From Oscillospiraceae bacterium (GTDB lineage: Bacteria > Bacillota > Clostridia > Oscillospirales > Oscillospiraceae), in the NCBI GenBank assembly GCA_031261585.1, contig JAISJJ010000034.1, positions 1 through 44,575 on the forward strand: a stretch of 44,575 nucleotides of DNA, written 5' to 3'. Of this stretch, positions 25,289 through 33,787 are shown piece after piece. A program made the translations under genes and the position numbers. The notes beneath the pieces are model-generated. The model did not search any database and was not told the DNA's origin. It saw only the letters and a program-made list of their open reading frames with translations. Positions within the stretch are counted from its first letter, which is position 1. Every line of letters starts with the position of its first letter.

Positions 25289-26502
25289 CGAAACGTGCGG
25301 TTGAGAACATAAAGTCGGTGGCGATTGTGCTGCTGCTCGCTGTAACGGTCGCGCTGGGGTATTATTCGGGCGCGTTTTCGGGTTTGCTGACCCGCAATAA
25401 CGCCCTCGGCAACACTGAATCCGTGATACCGAACTATACCGCGTCCGAGGCGGCGAGACCCATAGCGATAGTGTTCACCGATGACGACGGCGTGCGCACG
25501 GCGGCGCAGTACGACACCGCGTTGCGCGACACGCTGTACGAGCGCACACGCGGCACGATCGGCGCGGCCGTCGCGTATGCGGGCAGCGCGGAGACGTGCG
25601 ACGAGACGGAGTGGCGGGAAGCCCTTGTGTCGTCGGGCGTTTACTATGAGTACTCCGACGAGTTGCCGATCGCGGTGATATGCGGCTGGCTCGGCAACAC
25701 GGCACCCGACTTGAAAGCGGGTGGTCTGACGCGCCGCGCCGCGCTGAGATTTGACAATAAGACGCTGTATTTCAGCACGGATTCGGGTTTTACCAAGTAT
25801 GTGACGGCGCAGTTCGGCGAAAAGCCCTCGATTCCCGAGACTGCCGCCGTGCGCGTGAACTTCGCGTTTGAGACTGACGAAAAGTCGCCGTCGCCGTACA
25901 CGCTGCTGTTCGGCAACTCGGTGTTTCCGCGCTATGCCGTGCAGAATCCGCTGTCGGAGACGAATACGGGCGCGGTACTCACGGAACTCGGTGTGCCGCC
26001 GGGGTTGCAGCCGAGCTATTCGGACAGCGAGGGTACGCAGGTGTACGTGACGGGCGCGTTTTCGCTGTCACTGTCGACGGGCGGCGCGGTTGCGTACCGT
26101 CTGTTTGAAGAACCGACGGAGTACGAGCGGTTGCCGCTCGGCGACAGCGTGGAGATCGCGCGCCGCGCCGTGTTCGTGGGCGATTTGGCGGCGGGTTCCG
26201 CGCGGCTCTACTGCGTCGGCGCGGAGTACGACGGCGAGCGAACGCTCGTGTACTTCGACTATTTCGTCGGCGGCGGGCGTGTGTACCTGAACGCCGATCA
26301 CGCGGCGACAATAGAGTTGCGCGGGTCGACAATCGTCGCGAAGAATATCGTTTTCCGCGAGTTTATGCCGACGACCGCCGATCCGACCGCGCTGTTGCCG
26401 ATAAAACAGTCGATTGCGGCGGCGAGCGGCGAGGTGCAACTCGCGTACGCGGAGACGGGCGACGGGATCGCGGTGCCGTACTGGCGGGAGGTGCGCCTAT
26501 GA
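25285..26502 (+). CDS. YycH-like regulator of WalK
   Basis: A 405-residue protein with one N-terminal signal-anchor (SVAIVLLLAVTVALGYYSGAF, about 11-31) and a large extracytoplasmic region. The start is a GTG that overlaps the walK stop as GTGA. Sequence motifs are weak. I assign it as the YycH counterpart mainly from position, topology (one helix, outside domain) and size. In Bacillus, YycH and YycI bind WalK within the membrane to hold its activity down. It overlaps the following gene by four bases (ATGA). A profile search could show that it is a different family, so no gene symbol is given. Confidence 0.6.
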   Translation: MTKRAVENIKSVAIVLLLAVTVALGYYSGAFSGLLTRNNALGNTESVIPNYTASEAARPIAIVFTDDDGVRTAAQYDTALRDTLYERTRGTIGAAVAYAGSAETCDETEWREALVSSGVYYEYSDELPIAVICGWLGNTAPDLKAGGLTRRAALRFDNKTLYFSTDSGFTKYVTAQFGEKPSIPETAAVRVNFAFETDEKSPSPYTLLFGNSVFPRYAVQNPLSETNTGAVLTELGVPPGLQPSYSDSEGTQVYVTGAFSLSLSTGGAVAYRLFEEPTEYERLPLGDSVEIARRAVFVGDLAAGSARLYCVGAEYDGERTLVYFDYFVGGGRVYLNADHAATIELRGSTIVAKNIVFREFMPTTADPTALLPIKQSIAAASGEVQLAYAETGDGIAVPYWREVRL

Positions 26503-27314
26503 GCGTATCACGTCTCAAAACCTTTGTAATTGCGGCGTTGTTGCTGCTGTGTGCGATGTTTCTCACGCTGCTGATATCGAACGCCATAGCGCACAACCGA
26601 GAGCGCGCGCGTATTCAGGACGCGCTTGTGAACACGTATCAGCGCAGCGGTGTCACGGTTGAGTGCGCGCTGCCCGTTGACGACGGCGCGGCTGTATTCG
26701 TCACGGTGCGCGACCCGTTCCGCGAGTCGCGTCTCGCCGTCGCGGCTATCGGCAACTGCGAGCAGACAGAGAGCGCGGCGGGCGGCATCTCGCGGTTTGA
26801 AAACGACACGGGGAGCATCGAGTTTGACACGCTCGGAGGCTTCACTGTCGAGTATTCGCAAGGTGCAGACGGCAAAACACCGCTCAGTGCGGCACGTGCG
26901 TTGCTGAGGTCGATGAAGATTGACACAGGCGAGTTATCGTCCGTCAGCGAGGGCGGATTCACGACGGTGACGGCGCACGTGCGGTTCAAAAAGTCCGAGA
27001 TCGTGAACGCGCGCGTGACGTTTGAGTTCGCGGACGGCTTACTGCGCCGCGTTACGGGGCGCAACGTCACACGCGCGGAAAAATCCGCCGCTGACACGAA
27101 ATTTTACGATTTGCAGACGCTGATGGTGTCGCTGCTCGGCTCGATCTCGCGCGGCGATATCCGCTGTACGTCGATCACGGCGGTTAACGGCGCGTATCTG
27201 ATGGGCGTCACGGCATTCGGCGACGGTACGCTCGTCCCCGGTTGGCGCGTTGTGACCGACGCGGGCGAGTGGTTCCTGAATGCGGAGACGGGTCAGTGCG
27301 AGGTCGTAGTGTGA
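26499..27314 (+). CDS. YycI-like regulator of WalK
   Basis: A 271-residue protein with one N-terminal membrane helix (TFVIAALLLLCAMFLTLLISN, about residues 8-28) and an extracytoplasmic domain. The C-terminal half looks like the YycI fold, for example LVPGWRVVTDAGEWFLNAETG, which resembles the ending seen in YycI-type proteins and their PepSY-like repeats. It starts with an ATGA overlap after the YycH-like gene, completing a walR-walK-yycH-yycI order. The operon seems to end here, but no obvious hairpin terminator follows and a repeat element begins 28 bases downstream. Confidence 0.65.
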   Translation: MSVSRLKTFVIAALLLLCAMFLTLLISNAIAHNRERARIQDALVNTYQRSGVTVECALPVDDGAAVFVTVRDPFRESRLAVAAIGNCEQTESAAGGISRFENDTGSIEFDTLGGFTVEYSQGADGKTPLSAARALLRSMKIDTGELSSVSEGGFTTVTAHVRFKKSEIVNARVTFEFADGLLRRVTGRNVTRAEKSAADTKFYDLQTLMVSLLGSISRGDIRCTSITAVNGAYLMGVTAFGDGTLVPGWRVVTDAGEWFLNAETGQCEVVV

Positions 27315-27341
27315 CGCGCAAAACGCGCAAGACGCAAAAAG

Positions 27342-27514
27342 GTGTGGACAAATGACGCTGACGGATTGATCATAAGCGCGGATCTTATGTAGGGGTCGGT
27401 CTTGACCGACCCGCTGCTGTGCCTTGCGGACAACGGGCGGGTCAAGACCCGCCCCTACGACTACGCGAATCCGCAATTACGGTATCGCATATTTTCAATG
27501 CGACATGTCCACAC
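27342..27514. repeat. GTAGGGG-family element, copy 6, with outer inverted repeats (173 bases)
   Basis: The core arms TGTAGGGGTCGGTCTTGACC (from 27388) and GGTCAAGACCCGCCCCTACG (to about 27458) form two hairpins facing each other. Outside these, GTGTGGACA (27342-27350) and TGTCCACAC (27506-27514) are perfect 9-base terminal inverted repeats. This is the best-preserved full-length copy, and it matches copy 8 in reverse orientation. Confidence 0.8.
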
Positions 27515-27532
27515 TAAACGCAAAACTCGCAG

Positions 27533-27561
27533 TTGACAAACCGCGCGAGGGGTAGTATAAT
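27533..27561 (+). promoter_or_regulatory. Promoter of the pheST T-box leader
   Basis: TTGACA (27533-27538), 17 bases, TATAAT (27556-27561): a consensus sigma-A promoter about 260 bases before pheS. Confidence 0.85.
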
Positions 27562-27567
27562 ACTCAA

Positions 27568-27802
27568 AATTGCCCACAGAGTGGCATGGCTGTGAACGGG
27601 AAAATAACGGGTACACGCATTTCAGAGAGGGGCGGGTCGGTGCGACGCCCTGTGCGTAATCGTTTGGTTCGCTCGGGAGCCACCGACGAGAGTCGGCGCG
27701 GTTGCGGCGTTATGCAGCATTGAGAGCGGCGTGTACGCGCCGAATATGGGTGGTACCGCGGAGCTTGCCTTCGTCCCATGTATGGGATGTTGGCAATTTT
27801 TA
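27568..27802 (+). promoter_or_regulatory. T-box riboswitch before pheST
   Basis: The leader contains GGGTGGTACCGCGG (27748-27761), the conserved T-box that pairs with the tRNA acceptor end. TTCAGAGAGGGGCGGG (from about 27618) fits the AGAGAG and apical features of Stem I. The terminator form follows: TTGCC...GGCAA (27765-27796) then TTTTT. Uncharged tRNA-Phe would favour the antiterminator and raise pheST expression. A Phe specifier codon should sit in the Stem I internal loop. TTC at 27668-27670 (GGTTCGC) or TTT at 27663-27665 are candidates, but I could not fold the RNA to decide. Confidence 0.88.
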
Positions 27803-27820
27803 TATGCAAGGAGTAACAAA

Positions 27821-28846
27821 ATGCAGGAAAAATTGACCGCGCTGCGCGACGCGGCACTCGGCGAACTGCAAATCGCCGACAGCGCGAAATCCGTTGAGGA
27901 GCTGCGCGTAAAGTACCTCGGCAAGAAGGGCGAACTGACCGCGATTCTCAAACAGATGGGCGGACTGAGCGCGGAGGAACGCCCCGTAATCGGCGCGCTC
28001 GCCAACACCGTGCGCTCGGAGATTGAGAACGCTATCGCGGCGCGTTCCGCCGAGGTCGACGCGATTGAACTTGAACATCGGCTCAAAGCCGAGCGCATCG
28101 ACGTGACGTTGCCGGGGAAAACGCCGCGCGTCGGGCATAAACACCCGATGTCGATTGTACTGGACGAGGCTAAGGACATCTTCATCTCGATGGGGTTCAC
28201 CGTCGCAGAGGGACCCGAGGTCGAGTTGTCCGTGTACGACTTCGACAAGCTGAATATCCCGCCGAATCACACCGTGCGCGAGTGGAGCGACACGTTTTAC
28301 GTCGCAGAGGACGAATCGGTGCATCTGCGGTGCCAGACGTCGCCCGTTCAGGTGCGCGTCATGGAGAAGCAGTCGCCGCCGATACGCATCATCTCACCCG
28401 GGCGCGTGTACCGCAAGGACGAGGTAGACGCGACGCACAGCCCGATGTTCCACCAGATTGAGGGACTTGTCGTCGATCGCGGTATCACGCTCGGAGACCT
28501 GAAAGGTACGCTGAACGCGCTCGTCGGCAAACTGTACGGCACGGGGACGAAAACGCGGTTCCGTCCGCACCATTTCCCGTTCACCGAGCCGTCGTGTGAG
28601 GTCGATGTCGAGTGTTTCGTGTGCGGCGGCAAGGGTTGCCGCGTGTGCAAGGGCGAGGGTTGGATTGAACTGCTCGGGAGCGGTATGGTACACCCGAAAG
28701 TGCTTGCGGGCGTGGGGATTGACCCCGACGAGTACTCGGGCTTCGCGTTCGGTATCGGCGTTGAGCGCATGACGATGCTGCGGTTCGGTATCGACGATAT
28801 GCGCCTGCTGTTCGAGAACGACACGCGGTTCCTGTCGCAGTTTTAG
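27821..28846 (+). CDS. pheS: Phenylalanine-tRNA ligase alpha subunit
   Basis: A 341-residue catalytic subunit of the (alpha-beta)2 synthetase. The start is the ATG at 27821 with AAGGAG upstream; the track ORF begins inside the T-box. An N-terminal coiled coil (residues 1-85) contacts tRNA-Phe. GHKHPMSIVLDEAKDIFISMGF and EGPEVE start the catalytic domain. GRVYRKDEVDATHSPMFHQIEGLVVD is class II motif 2, and FAFGIGVERMTMLRFGIDDMR is motif 3. An additional CGGKGCRVCKGEGWIE segment has four Cys but is normal for PheS. It is followed after 13 bases by pheT. Confidence 0.97.
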   Translation: MQEKLTALRDAALGELQIADSAKSVEELRVKYLGKKGELTAILKQMGGLSAEERPVIGALANTVRSEIENAIAARSAEVDAIELEHRLKAERIDVTLPGKTPRVGHKHPMSIVLDEAKDIFISMGFTVAEGPEVELSVYDFDKLNIPPNHTVREWSDTFYVAEDESVHLRCQTSPVQVRVMEKQSPPIRIISPGRVYRKDEVDATHSPMFHQIEGLVVDRGITLGDLKGTLNALVGKLYGTGTKTRFRPHHFPFTEPSCEVDVECFVCGGKGCRVCKGEGWIELLGSGMVHPKVLAGVGIDPDEYSGFAFGIGVERMTMLRFGIDDMRLLFENDTRFLSQF

Positions 28847-28859
28847 GGGGGTAACACAA

Positions 28860-31253
28860 ATGGATTTATCACGTAAATGGCTCGCGGAGTACGCCGAAAT
28901 CTCCGCTGATTCCAAGGCATACGCCGACCGCATGACGCTCAGCGGCTCAAAGGTCGAACTCACGCGCGAACTCGGCGACGAGATACGCAACGTCGTCATC
29001 GGGCGCGTCGTGTCAATTGAACGTCACCCCGATTCGGATCATCTGTGGGTGTGTCAGGTCGATGTTGGGCAACCTGAACCCGTCCAAATCGTCACGGGTG
29101 CGCAGAACGTGCGCGAGGGCGACATTGTACCCGCCGCGCTGCACAAGTCGTTGTTACCCGACGGCAAGAAGATTGAGCGCGGCAAACTGCGCGGCGTGAA
29201 GAGCGAGGGCATGCTCTGTTCGCTTAGCGAGTTGAACCTCGACACGCACGATTTTCCCGACGCTATTGACGACGGGATTCTCATATTCACGGAGACGGAC
29301 GGTGTGAGCGTCGGCGACGATGTGCGCACGGTTATCGGCGCGGACGACTCGATTGTCGAGTTCGAGATCACGAACAACCGCCCCGACTGCCTGTCCGTTA
29401 TCGGACTCGCGCGAGAGACCGCCGCGACGTTCGGTGTGCCGCTGAAACTGCACACGCCGCAAGTGCGCGGCGGGGCGGGGGAGATACGCGACAACCTCGC
29501 CATTGAGGTGCGCTCGCCCGAACTCTGCCCGCGATACACGGCAAAAATGGTGAAAAACATCAAGATCGCGCCCAGTCCGAAGTGGCTCCGCCAGCGTCTG
29601 CGCGCGTCGGGCGTGCGTCCGATCAACAACATCGTGGACATCACGAACTATGTCATGCTCGAATACGGACAGCCGATGCACGCGTTCGACTACGCGTGTC
29701 TCGGCGGCGGAAAAATCGTTGTGCGTACTGCGTTTGACGGTGAGACGATGAACACGCTGGACGGCACGCCGCGCGCGCTCACGCCTGATATGCTCGTGAT
29801 TGCGGACGCGGAGAAAGCCGTCGGCGTGGCGGGTGTCATGGGCGGCGAGAACTCGGAGATCACGGAGAACACGCAGTTCGCGGTGTTCGAATCCGCGAAT
29901 TTCGACGGCGTGTCGATACGTAAAACAGCGTCCGCGCTCGGTATGCGCACGGACGCGTCGGGACGGTTCGAGAAAGGGCTTGACCCCGAAAATACCCTGC
30001 CCGCAGTACTCCGCGCGTGTGAACTCGTTGAGCAGCTCGGTGCGGGCGAGGTTTTGGACGGCGTTATCGACATTCGCGCGTCGGCGTTCGTGCCGACAAC
30101 GCTGAAACTGCAACCTGAGCGCATCAACGCGCTGCTCGGCACGGACGTTCCGCGCGAATTCATGGTAAAAACGCTGGAAGCACTCGATTTCACGGTAGAC
30201 GCTGACGACACCGTGACGGTGCCGTCGTGGCGCGGCGACATTGAGCATTATTCCGACCTCGCGGAGGAGGTCGCGCGGTTCTATGGCTACAACGAGATCA
30301 CGCCGACGCTGTTCGATGTGAACGCCGCCGTCGGCGGGTTCACGGCGCGGCAGACAGCCGAGCGCGAAGCTGGACGGATACTGCGCGGACTCGGTTATTC
30401 GGAGATTTACACGTACTCGTTCATCGGCACGGCGGACTACGACAAGATAGGCATGGCGCAGGACGCGCCCGAGCGCGACAGCGTCACGATACTGAACCCG
30501 CTCGGCGAAAACCGCGCTATAATGCGCACCACACCGCTGCCGTCGATGCTTGACACACTCGCGCGCAATCGCGGTGCGCGCAACGACGACGTGCGGTTGT
30601 ACGAACTCGCGAAAATCTACTGTCCGACGGGCGATATCCTGCCCGATGAGCGCGTGATTGTCACGCTCGGAGCGTACGGAGACTGCGATTTCTACACGGT
30701 AAAGGGCGCGATCGAGGCGTTTTTGAGCGCGTTCCGCGTGCCGAATCCCGTGTTCTTCGTCGGGACGGCACTGCCGAGTTTCCACACGGGGCGGTTCGCG
30801 TACATCTACTCGGACACGCTCGACAACGGCGGCAAGCCCATCGGTCTGATAGGTCAGATTCACCCGTCTGTCGCGCGCGAGTACGACCTGCCCGACTGCT
30901 ACGCCGCGGAGATTGACCTCGCCGATATGCTCGACGCGGGCGCACCCGAGCCGAAATACGCGCAACTGCCGCGCTTCCCGTCCGTGACGCGCGATATCGC
31001 CGTTGTGTGCGGCGAGGAGCTTTCGGCGGCGGAGATCATCGGGTGCGTGACACGCGCGGGCGGCAAGTTGCTGCGCGGGTGCAAATTGTTTGACGTGTAC
31101 GTCGGCGCGCAGGTGCCGCAGGGCAAGAAAAGTCTCGCCCTCGCCCTCGAATTTCGCGACGACGACCGCACTTTGACCGACGAGGAAGCGGACAACGCGG
31201 TTGCGGCAATTCTCGCGGCACTCGATAGCGAGTACGGCGCGGGGAGACGATGA
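28860..31253 (+). CDS. pheT: Phenylalanine-tRNA ligase beta subunit
   Basis: A 797-residue subunit. MDLSRKWLAEYAEI is the canonical start. A tRNA-binding OB domain (about 40-150: HPDSDHLWVCQVDVG...VTGAQNVREGDIVPAAL) follows. The B3/B4 editing domain contains SVIGLARETAATFGVPL and MHAFDYACLGGGKIVVR, where mischarged Tyr-tRNA-Phe is hydrolysed. The B5 domain then leads to the C-terminal ferredoxin-like anticodon-binding domain ending in TDEEADNAVAAILAAL. The Shine-Dalgarno sequence is AGGGGGG. Full length; the operon ends with a strong terminator 35 bases later. Confidence 0.97.
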   Translation: MDLSRKWLAEYAEISADSKAYADRMTLSGSKVELTRELGDEIRNVVIGRVVSIERHPDSDHLWVCQVDVGQPEPVQIVTGAQNVREGDIVPAALHKSLLPDGKKIERGKLRGVKSEGMLCSLSELNLDTHDFPDAIDDGILIFTETDGVSVGDDVRTVIGADDSIVEFEITNNRPDCLSVIGLARETAATFGVPLKLHTPQVRGGAGEIRDNLAIEVRSPELCPRYTAKMVKNIKIAPSPKWLRQRLRASGVRPINNIVDITNYVMLEYGQPMHAFDYACLGGGKIVVRTAFDGETMNTLDGTPRALTPDMLVIADAEKAVGVAGVMGGENSEITENTQFAVFESANFDGVSIRKTASALGMRTDASGRFEKGLDPENTLPAVLRACELVEQLGAGEVLDGVIDIRASAFVPTTLKLQPERINALLGTDVPREFMVKTLEALDFTVDADDTVTVPSWRGDIEHYSDLAEEVARFYGYNEITPTLFDVNAAVGGFTARQTAEREAGRILRGLGYSEIYTYSFIGTADYDKIGMAQDAPERDSVTILNPLGENRAIMRTTPLPSMLDTLARNRGARNDDVRLYELAKIYCPTGDILPDERVIVTLGAYGDCDFYTVKGAIEAFLSAFRVPNPVFFVGTALPSFHTGRFAYIYSDTLDNGGKPIGLIGQIHPSVAREYDLPDCYAAEIDLADMLDAGAPEPKYAQLPRFPSVTRDIAVVCGEELSAAEIIGCVTRAGGKLLRGCKLFDVYVGAQVPQGKKSLALALEFRDDDRTLTDEEADNAVAAILAALDSEYGAGRR

Positions 31254-31254
31254 C

Positions 31255-31287
31255 GGTTAACAGTTAACAATTAACAATTAACAGTTA
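31255..31287. repeat. AT-rich TTAACAATTAACAG string after pheT
   Basis: Tandem 7-base units TTAACAR between the pheT stop and its terminator, as also found at 12533, 13748 and 21981. Confidence 0.65.
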
Positions 31288-31288
31288 G

Positions 31289-31327
31289 GACGAGGGTTGC
31301 GGTTTTGCCGTAACCCTCGTCTTTTTT
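31289..31327 (+). terminator. Rho-independent terminator after pheT
   Basis: GACGAGGGTTGCGG and CCGTAACCCTCGTC form a stem of about 14 bases around a TTTTG-type loop, followed by TTTTTT. It has the same stem sequence as the rplA terminator at 12497-12529. Confidence 0.88.
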
Positions 31328-32565
31328 CAATCTTTGTCTGTTCTCAACAGGTTCATTGCCGCTATGAACCTCGGTTCGTTGCGGAACGGGTCGAACATCT
31401 CGTCCTGCTCAAAACTGCGCAGCGACATCTCGTGTGCGGTTGCCTCGTATTGGATCGGCGTGATGCTGCCGTCGTCGTTGACGCGCCCCTCGCCGACATA
31501 CGCAATCGTGTCTGGAGGAACCGACGCGGCGCACTCAACGGTCTTTACGGCGTATTCGAGTGCGGTGTCGAAGTCGATGTCTGTGTACTCGCGCGCGAGT
31601 TGCTGATACACGCCCTCGTACCTGTTGTCGCCGTACTGCCGCGGCATGCCCGTGTTCATGAGGTCGATCAGCGAAAACTCGTGTTTTATCAGCTCTATGT
31701 ATTCACCCTCGCGCTCGCGTCCGAATTGCCGCAGGAACGTGCGGTAACTCATGAGCGCGTTGTATGCGAGCATGGCGAAGGTTTTCACAGCGTCGATAAA
31801 CGGCTTTATCAGCTCTGCGGCGACGGCGGGGTCTGTGCTTTTTAACGCCGCTGCCCTCGCGCTGTTTAGGCGTGCTATCTCCTCCGTGTTGTTAATGCCT
31901 ATTTCCAACCACTTTTTCGCACCGAAGCCGAGCTTCTCTATGTGATCGTTTATTGCCCGCATCGCTATTTCCGTCGCCGCCTGCTCACGGCTCTGCATTG
32001 CATTCGGCAGACGGTCTGCGAGCGCGCGGGCTTTATCGAGTTCTCCGAGGTCTGCGTAGACGCTGAGCAACGGGCTTATCGTCTGCATGCGGATATAGTC
32101 GTCCGTGCAGTTCTCGAGAATACGCTCGAAAATCGGCACGGCGGCGCGTTTCGGCGCGTCATATACCGACGTGTCGTTCGCGGGGTCGTAGTAAATCATG
32201 GTGTTCACTAATTGGTTTGCGTACCATAGCTGAACCTCGTAATTGTTCGGCATGTCGCTTGCGAGTTCGCGCCAACGCTCAATCAGTTCGTCTTGCATGC
32301 CCGTACTCAACAACTCGTATGTTCTCGATTTCAAGTCCGCAACGCGTTTTTCGTTGCGGATTACGTCCATGCCGAGCAACTCATCGACCGTGATGTCGAA
32401 AAAGTTGGCGATTGCGGGGAGCATCGTGATGTCGGGATAGTTGTCGCCGCGCTCCCACTTGGACACGGATTGCGCGGACACGCCGAGACGTTCGGCGAGT
32501 GCGTCCTGCGTGATCTCGCGCGAGATGCGCAGTTTTTTCAGATTCTCCGAGATGGATATATTCAT
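31327..32565 (-). CDS. XRE-family transcriptional regulator with TPR-like C-terminal domain
   Basis: A 412-residue protein. Residues 5-60 are a Cro/CI-type helix-turn-helix (LKKLRISREITQDALAERLGVSAQSVSKWERGDNYPDITML) with DVDELLG-like closure (FFDITVDELLGMD). The remaining 340 residues are helical repeats of the TPR sort (AVPIFERILENCTDDYIRMQTI; ARALADRLPNAMQ). This architecture is common in Firmicutes regulators that respond to peptides or cell state, but no ligand can be inferred. The start has AAAGGCGGTG upstream and its own promoter. It converges on pheT, with its stop codon touching the pheT terminator. Confidence 0.85.
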   Translation of the reverse strand: MNISISENLKKLRISREITQDALAERLGVSAQSVSKWERGDNYPDITMLPAIANFFDITVDELLGMDVIRNEKRVADLKSRTYELLSTGMQDELIERWRELASDMPNNYEVQLWYANQLVNTMIYYDPANDTSVYDAPKRAAVPIFERILENCTDDYIRMQTISPLLSVYADLGELDKARALADRLPNAMQSREQAATEIAMRAINDHIEKLGFGAKKWLEIGINNTEEIARLNSARAAALKSTDPAVAAELIKPFIDAVKTFAMLAYNALMSYRTFLRQFGREREGEYIELIKHEFSLIDLMNTGMPRQYGDNRYEGVYQQLAREYTDIDFDTALEYAVKTVECAASVPPDTIAYVGEGRVNDDGSITPIQYEATAHEMSLRSFEQDEMFDPFRNEPRFIAAMNLLRTDKD

Positions 32566-32604
32566 CGTAACACCGCCTTTGCAGTTTTATGTGTCGACAG
32601 GGAT

Positions 32605-32633
32605 ATAATAACATCGAAAACGTCGCGGCGCAA
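32605..32633 (-). promoter_or_regulatory. Probable promoter of the XRE-TPR gene
   Basis: TTGCGC (32628-32633) is 17 bases from TATTAT (32605-32610) on the minus strand. The spacer contains the inverted repeat CATCGAAAACGTCG-like CGACGTTTTCGATG, which could be an operator. Confidence 0.45.
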
Positions 32634-32700
32634 TAGCGCGGTTCGGGATTCCGCTCGCGCAACTGTTGAAAATATCAAGCGACGCTATACAGACGTAGCG

Positions 32701-32727
32701 CAAGGGCGGGTAAACCCCGCCCCTACG
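32701..32727. repeat. Single GTAGGGG-family arm, copy 7
   Basis: CAAGGGCGGGTAAACCCCGC then CCCTACG: one hairpin arm without a visible partner within 200 bases. It lies between sleB and the XRE-TPR promoter. Confidence 0.65.
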
Positions 32728-32768
32728 TCCGAACTCCGTTCTAACCTCCAACCTCTAACATCTCCCGT

Positions 32769-33443
32769 TCACGTACAAAACCGATGTTTGCCGATCACGA
32801 GTTTCAGTGGTCGCGACCATATCCACTTGCTCGTCGCCGTAGCGGGGTTGAAGTAGTAGATCGCGCCGCCCGACGGGTCGGTGCCGTTGAGTGCCTCGCG
32901 CGCCGCCTGATACGCCGAATCGGCTATCGGCTGGTTGAACTGCCCGTCGCTGAGACACGAGAACGCACCCGCCTGATATATCACGCCCGACATCGTGTTC
33001 GGGAACGACGGGTGCTTCACGCGGTTCAGCACGACGGCTCCTACCGCGACCTGCCCCTTATATGGTTCGCCGCGAGCCTCGGCGGAGATGAGCCGCGCGA
33101 GCAGGTTCACGTCGTTGGACGAAGTCGTCGCGGTCGAGGCGGTCGATATGCCCATCTTCGAGAGCGTCTGCGGACCCGCGATGCCGTCCGCGGTCAGTCC
33201 GTTCTTGGATTGGAACGCCTTGACCGCTTTCTCGGTACCTGAGCCGAACACGCCGTCGATGCCGCTCGTGTAGTACCCCCAGTTTTTCAGCTTCGTCTGA
33301 ATCTGCTTGACGACATCGCCGCTCGAACCCTTGCGGTAGGACGCCGCCTGCGCCGCGAGTTCGTTCTGCACGCACGTGATTATCACCATGTTCAGCGCAA
33401 AGATCACCGCGAGCATGAGTGTCAGTTTCTTCTTGTTTTTCAA
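32769..33443 (-). CDS. sleB: Spore cortex-lytic enzyme SleB-type cell wall hydrolase
   Basis: A 224-residue exported enzyme. A Lys-rich N-terminus and hydrophobic stretch (KKLTLMLAVIFALNMVIITC) form the signal or anchor. Residues 36-97 are a PG_binding_1 domain (GSSGDVVKQIQTKLKNWGYY...GIDGVFGSGTEKAVKAFQ). Residues 110-224 are the Hydrolase_2/SleB catalytic domain: LLARLISAEARGEPYKGQVAVGAVVLNRV with catalytic Glu about E122, ending in RPLKLVIGKHRFC. SleB is a lytic transglycosylase of the spore cortex, which implies a spore former, although related enzymes also occur outside germination. The start is TTG at 33443, nine bases after GAGGGG. The usual partner YpeB is not adjacent. Confidence 0.9.
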   Translation of the reverse strand: MKNKKKLTLMLAVIFALNMVIITCVQNELAAQAASYRKGSSGDVVKQIQTKLKNWGYYTSGIDGVFGSGTEKAVKAFQSKNGLTADGIAGPQTLSKMGISTASTATTSSNDVNLLARLISAEARGEPYKGQVAVGAVVLNRVKHPSFPNTMSGVIYQAGAFSCLSDGQFNQPIADSAYQAAREALNGTDPSGGAIYYFNPATATSKWIWSRPLKLVIGKHRFCT

Positions 33444-33465
33444 TGTATTACGCCCCTCTGCAAGG

Positions 33466-33483
33466 ATATGGAACTGTCCATAT
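33466..33483. promoter_or_regulatory. Inverted repeat in the sleB leader
   Basis: ATATGGA-ACTG-TCCATAT, a perfect 7-base inverted repeat with a 4-base loop about 23 bases before the sleB start. It may be an operator or a leader hairpin; the role is unknown. Confidence 0.4.
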
Positions 33484-33546
33484 TCTACGGAGGAGCGTGT
33501 TTGTTTATGTGTGGGAAATTATGTTGCGTGGCTGTTGAGATTTTTC

Positions 33547-33575
33547 TTGCATTACGGCGCGCGACATGATATAAT
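33547..33575 (+). promoter_or_regulatory. Promoter of the structured small-RNA locus
   Basis: TTGCAT (33547-33552), 17 bases, TATAAT (33570-33575), pointing into 33582-33835. Confidence 0.6.
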
Positions 33576-33640
33576 CCTCGCGTCAGAGGGACGGGGCGGT
33601 TAGCAGTTGGTCACACCGAACGAAAGTGAGGTGAACGCCA

Positions 33641-33718
33641 ATGCGTGTGACGCTACATATCGGACCATACACGGTTACGATTATTGTAAAACGCACGAAC
33701 CGCCACCCCGGCAGGTGA
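33641..33718 (+). CDS. 25-residue small ORF, candidate toxin or leader peptide
   Basis: ATG at 33641 to TGA at 33718, encoding MRVTLHIGPYTVTIIVKRTN then RHPGR. A strong GAGGTGA ribosome site lies six bases upstream, which argues that it is translated. The peptide has an alternating hydrophobic first half (VTLHIGPYTVTIIV) and a basic tail (KRTNRHPGR), so a small membrane-active or beta-type peptide is conceivable. It does not look like the Fst/Ldr or TxpA toxins, which have longer hydrophobic helices. It was too short for the ORF track. The function is inference from context only. Confidence 0.5.
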   Translation: MRVTLHIGPYTVTIIVKRTNRHPGR

Positions 33719-33787
33719 CGGTTCGCAGAAATGCGAAAACTGTTCATAGCAAGGGCTAACCGCTAACGGTTTCGCTCCTCTGACAAC

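Noticed and set aside
27315-27341. Terminator of the walRK operon right after yycI
   Set aside because: ACGCGCAAAACGCGCAAGACGCAAAAAGG has short GCGCAA repeats but no stable stem followed by T residues.
29154-30965. 603-codon minus-strand ORF antisense to pheT
   Set aside because: pheT is certain on the other strand. The antisense product is rich in Arg, Val and His, as expected from mirrored high-GC codons, and it has no domain or ribosome site.
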